Positions 58,154 through 64,000 of a stretch of DNA of 64,000 nt are shown here, one piece after another. How positions within the stretch are numbered: position 1 is the first letter of the stretch; every line of letters starts with the position of its first letter. Under the pieces are notes generated by a model. That model was given only the letters and a program-made list of their open reading frames with translations, did not search any database and was not told the origin of the DNA. Both the position numbers and the translations under genes were made by a program. Source of the DNA: Sparassis latifolia (Eukaryota > Basidiomycota > Agaricomycetes > Polyporales > Sparassidaceae); NCBI GenBank assembly GCA_018466975.1, contig CM031555.1, positions 1,922,001 through 1,986,000 on the forward strand. Reading direction: 5' to 3'.

Positions 58154-58928
58154 ATGTCCTGCGACTCCTCCAGCGCCGCAAAATGTCCCGTCGACCACTC
58201 CTCCCTCCCTTCTTCCCTGGATAAATGCCCCGTTGACCACAACACTCGTTCCTCCTGGTCGTCCATCCTCGCCCCGCACGCTACCCCGCCGACCCACTCA
58301 AATGGCGCACCCGCTGCTCTGCCGGTCGACCGCGAAATTTCCTCTATTCCCAAAGTCGAAGGCGGAAACTGGGTATATCCCTCCCAAGCGCAGTTCTACG
58401 CCGCTATGGCCCGTAAAAATCACGACCCCCAGGCCACGGACATGAAGGTCGTAGTGCCTATCCACAACGCCGTCAACGAGCGCGCATGGGCGGAGGTCAT
58501 GAAGTGGGAGACCGGTCAGGGAGGTGTCAAGTGTGGGGGAGTGAAACTGGTCAGCTTCAAGGGAAGGCCAAACGACAGATCTCCGAAAGCTCGCCTGAAG
58601 AGCCTCCTGGGGTGCGTCTGTTCTCTTCGCTGTCGTACCTGCAGGCCGTAAGACCTTTTCGCGTGCTTCCGTGTGCAGGTATTCCCCTCCGTTTGACCGC
58701 CATGATTGGATTGTCGATCGCTGCGGGACCCGGATACGTTATGTTATCGACTTCTACACCGGCCATGCACCAGGTTCTGCAAACAACCTGTCGTTCTATC
58801 TAGACGCTCGACCCGCCCTCGACAATTGGGATGGCGTTAGGATGAGGATGGAGCGGTTTTGGGGGCGTTGGGTTGGCAAGCTCTGGAGCAGTCCCGTCCC
58901 CCCCGAACCCGCTCATCCGCGTTCATGA
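58154..58928 (+). CDS. CYC3: Holocytochrome c synthase (cytochrome c heme lyase)
   Basis: Two main exons (58154-about 58612, about 58680-58928). N-terminal Cys-Pro motifs AAKCPVDHSS and LDKCPVDHNT are heme regulatory/binding motifs; then NWVYPSQAQFYAAMARKNHD, VPIHNAVNERAWAEVMKWET, LVSFKGRPNDRSPKARLKSL, YSPPFDRHDWIVDRCGTRIR with the conserved PFDRHDW(I/T)VDRCG block, YVIDFYTG, and LDARPALDNWDGVRMRMERF. HCCS attaches heme to apocytochrome c in the mitochondrial intermembrane space; the catalytic His is expected in VPIHNAVNE. About 235 residues, normal. The first two bases of exon 2 lie about position 58679 after a ctgtgtgcag acceptor. Confidence 0.93.
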
Positions 58929-59058
58929 CAGGTCCGGAGAGCATTAATATGTCCTTCCTTTATAATACGCCCCCTTATTTATTGTACTTATCGTACCGGT
59001 CTAACAGACTAATCAATAGACGAAGGGAGTGACAGTATGTCATATAAGTCAAGAAGAT

Positions 59059-60477
59059 CTAGTATTTGCTTCGCAGTTTAGGCTTTTTGGGTGGTGGTCT
59101 GAATACCTCACTTTCGCTGCTTTCTTCATCTGCCTCTTCGCTGTCGCTACCCTCGTGTTCATCCCCACTGATATCTTCATCGTCGTCCCATGCACCATCC
59201 CCTTCGTACTCCCCGCCGCCGCCGTCAGATTGCTCTCTGAGGTCTTCATCTAGATCTTCCTCGTCGCCCTCGTCTTCCTCGTTCTCTGCAGCATTTGGTG
59301 CCTTATTCTGTGTAGCCAATTCCTTCTTCCGTTGAATGTTGCGCTCCTGCTCTTCTCTCCGTTGTTTCCGCAGCTTCTCCTTGGCCCGGTGTTCGGCTTT
59401 CTGAGTAGCAGTCTCTGCTTTCGTTCTCTTGACTGCACAGAACATGAACGCGCAATAAGACAACAAGCCACGGACAAGACGCACCAAATTGATGATAAAT
59501 CACAGCGCCCTCCTTCCCTGGCACGCTCTCCGTGATTTTGATCAGCCTCAGCTCCATCCTCGGGCCAATTTCATCCAGCTTCACCGCCCTTTTCTGGCCC
59601 TTCTTGTTATTCCTCCCGACGTAATCATCCGCAAGCGACACCGCGTCCGCATCGTCCCCAGCGGCACTCGACGCCGACGACGCAGCAGATTCATACCCGT
59701 CACTTGCGCCCGGTCCGGGCTCGCCCTTCCGGCGCAAAAAGAAATCCGCGACGTCCTTCTCGTTTCCGAGATCGAGGTGGCCCTTCGCGGAAGACTTGGT
59801 GGACGCGCCCTCGAGCACGCGCCGCACGCGCTTTGACACGCCGTACGGTTTCACAGTAATCAGGTAGTGCCGGAAGTCGACGGTGCCGCGCTCGGCGTCG
59901 TATGAGATGAGCACGACGCGCCGTGCGGAGGAGAGGCTCAGCGTGTGCGGCGCGAGCGGCGGGAAGAGCGTCTGGAAGGTCTTCATGAGAAGCGAGAGGT
60001 GCGGCGGGGTCGAGGGCCCTGGTTGCGGGAACGACGCAAGCACAAGCTACATGCAGATTGGACGTAGATTGGTCAGCGTATTGTACTGCGAATGTTGTGC
60101 TAGGCACACTCACCAAGGGCGGGCTGAGATACTCCACGCTCCCTAGACTGTGCGCCCTTCGTGAGATTTTCATCACATCCTTCACAAGACTATACCGCTC
60201 CACTCGGAAGCTGAGATTAAGTTTGTTCCGGGTCCGTTCCTTCACTTGTAATGCGGATCAGCACCATCCCACCGCGCAAATCAAGGCGTGGGCGCACCTT
60301 CAGACGGCTCGCGGTGTTGGGCTCCATCACTTTGCGCACATCGCGGACGAGCTGCGTGAGCGAGGTGCCAACCTGGCCGTGCTTGATCACGAACGACTTC
60401 GGGACACCTTCGGCTGTGCCTGGGTTGGACGCTACGCCTCCCTTGAGATGGGTACGGTTTTTTCGACGACGAGCCAT
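59059..60477 (-). CDS. SSF1: Ribosome biogenesis protein SSF1 (Peter Pan, Brix domain)
   Basis: Four exons. MARRRKNRTHLKGGVASNPG starts at 60477, with PKSFVIKHGQVGTSLTQLVR and DVRKVMEPNTASRLKVRPRL opening the Brix domain. Exon 2 (about 60110-60230) reads SLVKDVMKISRRAHSLGSVE; exon 3 (about 59490-60050) has FQTLFPPLAPHTLSLSSARR, VDFRHYLITVKPYGVSKRVR and the sigma70-like GPRMELRLIKI. Exon 4 is Lys/Arg- then Asp/Glu-rich (EEDEGDEEDLDEDLREQ) and ends PPPKKPKLRSKY-stop at 59059. This is Ssf1/PPAN, a nucleolar pre-60S factor that binds 27S pre-rRNA with Rrp15/Rrp14. The acidic and basic C-tail is typical. Together with NOP16 at 4 kb it makes two pre-60S factors in the window. Confidence 0.94.
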
Positions 60478-61035
60478 GGTGCGGCCTTGGTGCGGTGACG
60501 AGTGGACGGATGGTCGAAGGAAAAAGTTCCAACGACTTAATCTTATCTAATCTTACCCCGGTCACTCCAATACATATGTAAATCAATTTGGAACTGTACT
60601 GCGGTGTTTTTAGCTATAGAACGAAGGAGTAATTGAATTAGGGATGCACGACACAAGCCAGGATAGTATCAAGGGGGCGATCAATAGAGGGATCTACAGG
60701 TGGAGGCGATCAAAGAATCATACAATTGGACGACTCGGTCGGTATGAACAAAGGGATACAATCGGGTGAGGGTATTCATTAATCGCTGATAGATTGTTCA
60801 GGACGAGACGAGCTGACGAACGGGAATTCTGGCGGATACAAGGAGACGCCGAAAGAAACACGAGAAATGGGAAAGAGAGAGAGGTGTACAGACCTATGGG
60901 ACTGCGGTGATACGAGCGCAACCAGAGTATACTCCAAGCTTGAATCGAACAGACTTGGCAAATGACCACGCTTCGAGCACTACCTGCGTTGCTGAATGAG
61001 ACAACCGATGTCGACGACGAATGCTACAGTGTGGA
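60478..61035. other. Intergenic: SSF1 promoter and PKA 3' flank
   Basis: About 560 bases. Minus frames at 60718-60969 are low-information. Nothing else recognised. Confidence 0.5.
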
Positions 61036-62511
61036 TCAAAACTCCAAAAATTGATATTCGGTCGGATCAAATCTGCGATGAAGAGGTGGTGGAAGTTCTT
61101 CCTTGATGAGACCGGGTATTTCTTCGGCGGGAGGCAGTGGAAGATGGGAGAAGTGACGTGTGTCGTCCACAGCTGCAACCTGCGGAATGATAGGTGCCTA
61201 CGATATACGTCAGCAACCTATGCCTCCTACGTGAATCAATAATTGCATACCCTAATTTCTCGCCGCTCCAAGGCGTCCCAATCCACGCCGCGGAACCAAG
61301 GGTGTTCTAATACATCCTGTGGCCCTCCTATGAGGTTTCCCAACCGCTTGGTACGGTCTGGGTGTAAGAAAGCTTTGATGAGATCCCTCGATAGCCTGTC
61401 CATCTCCCTAGGCCAGTAGATCTTCCCCTTCAAAATCTTTTCGTAGATCCCATATGGGGATTCATCAAAGAATGGAGGGTACCCGACTAGCATTTCGTAG
61501 CACAGGATGCCGCAGGCCCACCAGTCCGCCGCCTTTCCGTGGCCATCCGACTGGATAATCTCGGGCGCCAGATATTCCGGGGTGCCACAAAGTGTCCATG
61601 TGCGATCATCCACGATCTTCGCGAAGCCGAAGTCCGTTAGACGTAGATAGCCACGCGAATCAAGCAGAAGATTCTCGGGTTTGAGGTCACGGTAGATAAT
61701 ATTGAAGGTGTGCAAATATTTGAGGGCGAGGATGATCGTGGCCAGGTAGAATCTTGTGACGTCAGGAGTGAAACGCCGTGCTCTGCGCAGGTGGGTGAAG
61801 AGTTCTCCCCCAGGGACGTAAGACAGGAGCATGTAAATATTGAGGCTGTCTTGGAACGTAGCGTAGCAGTCTACGATGAAAGGGTGGCGAACGCGTGATA
61901 GGATATAACGTTCGGCGTTTACATGTTCTACTTGCCGCAAACGAACAATTTCTGATTTTCGTAAGACCTTCAGCGCGAAAGCGTTCAGGCTTGACGGGGA
62001 CGCCGCAGCGTTGCGCAGTCGGACCAGAAGAACGCGACTAAAAGTCCCTGTACCTACAAGACAATAAGTGAGCGCCACAAATCCATCCTGACAGATACCT
62101 ACCTAAAGTGCCCCTGACTTCAAAATCTGTGAGCTTCAGTGTACCTTTCTTTTCAAGGTGAGACTGCTCGTCCTCCAAGTGTCGAAGGGGTGGTCGCGGG
62201 GAATCGGGGCTAAGCGTAGGGTCTACATCCATGGCCTCCTCAGGGCCACCCCTCCGCGGATGTGAGTGAGGCAGGACATCTGATGAACACGGACGGCCTT
62301 CGCTGCTGTAGCGGGGCTCTGGATCCACGAAGATAGTGCCATTTCCTTCTTCACTACGAGCGGGAGACATAGGAGGAGTGATGGGGCCGTGGTTCACGAT
62401 GTGGCCCGACTCACGCCGAGGGTGTGTGAGATCAAACGGACTTGCGATGGATTGAGGAATGGGAGCAGGAAGTGACGTCGAGCGAAAAGAAGGAAAGACA
62501 GAATGTTCCAT
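61036..62511 (-). CDS. cAMP-dependent protein kinase catalytic subunit
   Basis: Three exons, about 460 residues. Exon 1 (about 62110-62511) is a Pro/Ser-rich extension from MEHSVFPSFRSTSLPAPIPQ ending KLTDFEVRGTLG. Exon 2 (61251-about 62058) is the kinase core: glycine loop GTGTFSRV, AFALKVLRK (ATP Lys), AERYILSRVRHPFIVDCYAT, YRDLKPENLLL, DFGFAK, LCGTPEYLAPEI (activation-loop Thr), DWWACGILCYEMLVGYPPFF, and LEHPWFRGVDWDALERREIR. Exon 3 gives a C-tail with FDPTEYQFLEF-stop at 61036, the hydrophobic FxEF end of PKA. It transduces cAMP signals for nutrient sensing and development. In the loop, the usual third Gly (GTGSFGRV) is Ser (see finding). Confidence 0.93.
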
Positions 62512-63215
62512 GGTGTGGCGGTAATTATTCAAATAGCTGAGATAAACGCCTGCTCGCCTGGAGTATCGGCCACTGGGGAAGTGAACCTCTCAGTTGACAT
62601 AACAAACAAACTAACACGCGGACAACCGCACCTCGTCAGATATTAGGAGGACAACACGATATAGTGGTGGTCAACACATCGGAGACCCTCGCGATTATAA
62701 GACCGAGGTGTGAGAATTGGTAACCCCTCCGCTCTATTGAGGACTTATTTCGCAGCGATGCGATCAAGCGGGGCGGCGGCGGCTGTGCAAAGAGTATCCG
62801 CATTTGGGACAATCATTGACACCGTTGAGTACAGCCAGACATGGGGTGAAAAACGGCCTTACCACAAGCCTTCGGAGTGGAAAGAGCGGGTGCTCCGGTG
62901 CAAAGTTGGTAGGAACTAGAAACAGAGTCAGACGAATACACTTTCTCGAAGCGTTGCCGCGGCGGACTCCGAGTCCGAGTCGGAGAACGTTACGCGTTAT
63001 CGCACATCAAGATCACACGTGGCAACCAGATCCATCACGTGCGATCGCCGTGCACAGAAACAAGTTTCAAATTTCAAACAACCTCGAAAACATGTAAAAA
63101 TTGGCATGACTTGACTTCTTCATCGCGAAGTACTCTCACTGCACTTCATGCTACCATCTGGCCTAAATTCGTATTTCTGAAGTCGCTATGTACCACGTGT
63201 TATAGGAGCTCTCTG
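62512..63215. other. Intergenic: PKA promoter region
   Basis: About 700 bases. A plus frame 62804-63097 has no domain and no splice extension. Nothing recognised apart from the presumed PKA promoter/leader and the 3' flank of the dioxygenase. Confidence 0.45.
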
Positions 63216-64000
63216 CTACAGACCGAAAGCAAATGTAGAGGATCCGTAGATCGCGGAAACGACCTTGACTTTACCTTCCCCTCCAGCACCTGCAGCTACA
63301 TACAGCGGAATGAAATGCTCTGCACGAGGATGTGCAGCACGGAATCCGGGGTGTTGTGTCAGGTTAATCATTTCTTTATGCCTGAGACCAGGCTGGCCAC
63401 GGAGTGGTGAATGTAGTAGCATCAGGGATTGCACGAGGAAATGACTCACGTCCACGATAGTGACTGCATCCAAGATCGCGTGGTCGAATTGTTTCACAGC
63501 AGTTGACGCAGATTCTTCAGCGAATGAACCCATGTTACGCAAGTTGTGCACCAATAGACCGCCCGACAATACCAAGATGCCTTCATGTCTTGGATCAACG
63601 TCAGAAGGTCAAAACAATCTCGCATAATGCTAAAGTCATAACCTACCGTAACTGCTCCACAACCGTGCCGATTGCCCAATTTTTCTCAGGACTTAAACTC
63701 CCATCAATAGATATTTGAACAACGGGCACGTCCATGAACACTTCGCCGAACATCAATTTGAATGGGACGAATACTCCATGATCCAAGCCGGGACCTGAGA
63801 AGCCCCTACCATCCTCTCCGCGTGCTTCTAGCTTAGTCGTCGTACGAGCAAGATGACCAGCCTGAAACAGTCGCGACATCAACGTGATACACTTAGAATA
63901 TTTAATTAAGAGCGGTATCGAACCTCTTTATAAAGTTCTACAATGCGCTTGGAGAGCGCCGAATCCCCTCGAGATCTGAATTGAAGCTGATACAGCGCAG
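63216..64000 (-). CDS. LigB/DODA-type extradiol dioxygenase (partial, runs off window)
   Basis: Four exons seen on the minus strand; the N-terminus lies beyond position 64000. They read RSRGDSALSKRIVELYKE (about 63926-63980), AGHLARTTTKLEARGEDGRG, FSGPGLDHGVFVPFKLMFGE (about 63750-63810) with the metal/substrate His of LigB enzymes, DVPVVQISIDGSLSPEKNWA, GGLLVHNLRNMGSF, and a last exon HPGFRAAHPRAEHFIPLYVA with the conserved AHP..EH(F/L)(I/L)PL motif. It ends SSTFAFGL-stop at 63216. The pattern matches the 4,5-DOPA extradiol dioxygenase-like family (class III, non-heme Fe). The substrate may be an aromatic catechol; I cannot tell DODA from other LigB members. The first metal His and the N-terminal lobe are outside the window. 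Confidence 0.85.

Noticed and set aside
1..64000. tRNA, rRNA or CRISPR elements
   Set aside because: I scanned for the tRNA T-arm core GGTTCRANYCC and for spaced identical repeats. A few gttcgaa or gttcaa sites (for example 34726, 45248, 47506) lacked acceptor-stem pairing. None is supported.

Overview
The window is nuclear DNA of a filamentous fungus, most likely a mushroom-forming basidiomycete (Agaricomycetes). Evidence: genes are packed about one per 2 kb on both strands and nearly all are cut by short (about 45-70 nt) GT-AG introns; the set of core genes is typically fungal (QCR10, YPT1, SFT2, SYF1, SSF1, PDX1, nitronate monooxygenase, Zn2Cys6 factor, 7-Cys metallothionein); and a degenerate kinase-like gene carries the DFDW motif I associate with Agaricomycete kinase-like families. 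No bacterial, viral, CRISPR or rRNA content was seen. The exon structures given were worked out by hand from splice signals, reading frame and family resemblance.

Layout. 0-5 kb: penta-EF-hand protein (-), HAD-like hydrolase (+), QCR10 (-), NOP16 (+). 5-9 kb: Zn2Cys6 transcription factor (+). 9-13.6 kb: gene-poor accessory block with a diverged 1.2-kb direct repeat and a kinase-like pseudogene between its copies. 13.6-21.3 kb: small zinc-ribbon gene with a decayed tandem copy of its 3' end, GPI/TM-type aspartic protease, YPT1, cyclin L and an RS-rich protein in divergent pairs. 21.3-31 kb: sparse; one lineage-specific protein, PDX1 (vitamin B6), mitoribosomal mL49 and a small nuclear-looking protein. 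32-44.3 kb: SRP receptor alpha, a Ser/Thr-rich single-pass membrane protein, glyoxalase II, SFT2, and the long EDC4/Ge-1 decapping scaffold. 44.3-48.7 kb: gene-poor, with a 35-residue metallothionein too short for ORF calling. 48.7-64 kb: dense: BET4, SYF1, an unnamed conserved protein, a WD40 protein, nitronate monooxygenase, cytochrome c heme lyase, SSF1/Peter Pan, PKA catalytic subunit, and a LigB/DODA-type dioxygenase running off the right edge.

Themes. Secretory route: SRP receptor (ER targeting), YPT1 (ER-Golgi Rab), BET4 (the prenyltransferase subunit that modifies Rabs such as YPT1), SFT2 (Golgi). Splicing: cyclin L, an RS-domain protein sharing its promoter, and SYF1. Ribosome assembly: NOP16 and SSF1. 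Mitochondrion: QCR10, mL49, heme lyase, possibly one form of glyoxalase II. Many neighbours are head to head with 100-270 bp between start codons.

I did not find a new multi-gene system. The most useful oddities are four apparent 1-nt frameshifts in otherwise intact essential genes (probably consensus errors), a BET4 first coding exon holding only the ATG, two GC-AG introns, the tandem decay of the zinc-ribbon 3' end, the paired 1.2-kb repeat, and a serine replacing the third glycine of the PKA glycine loop.
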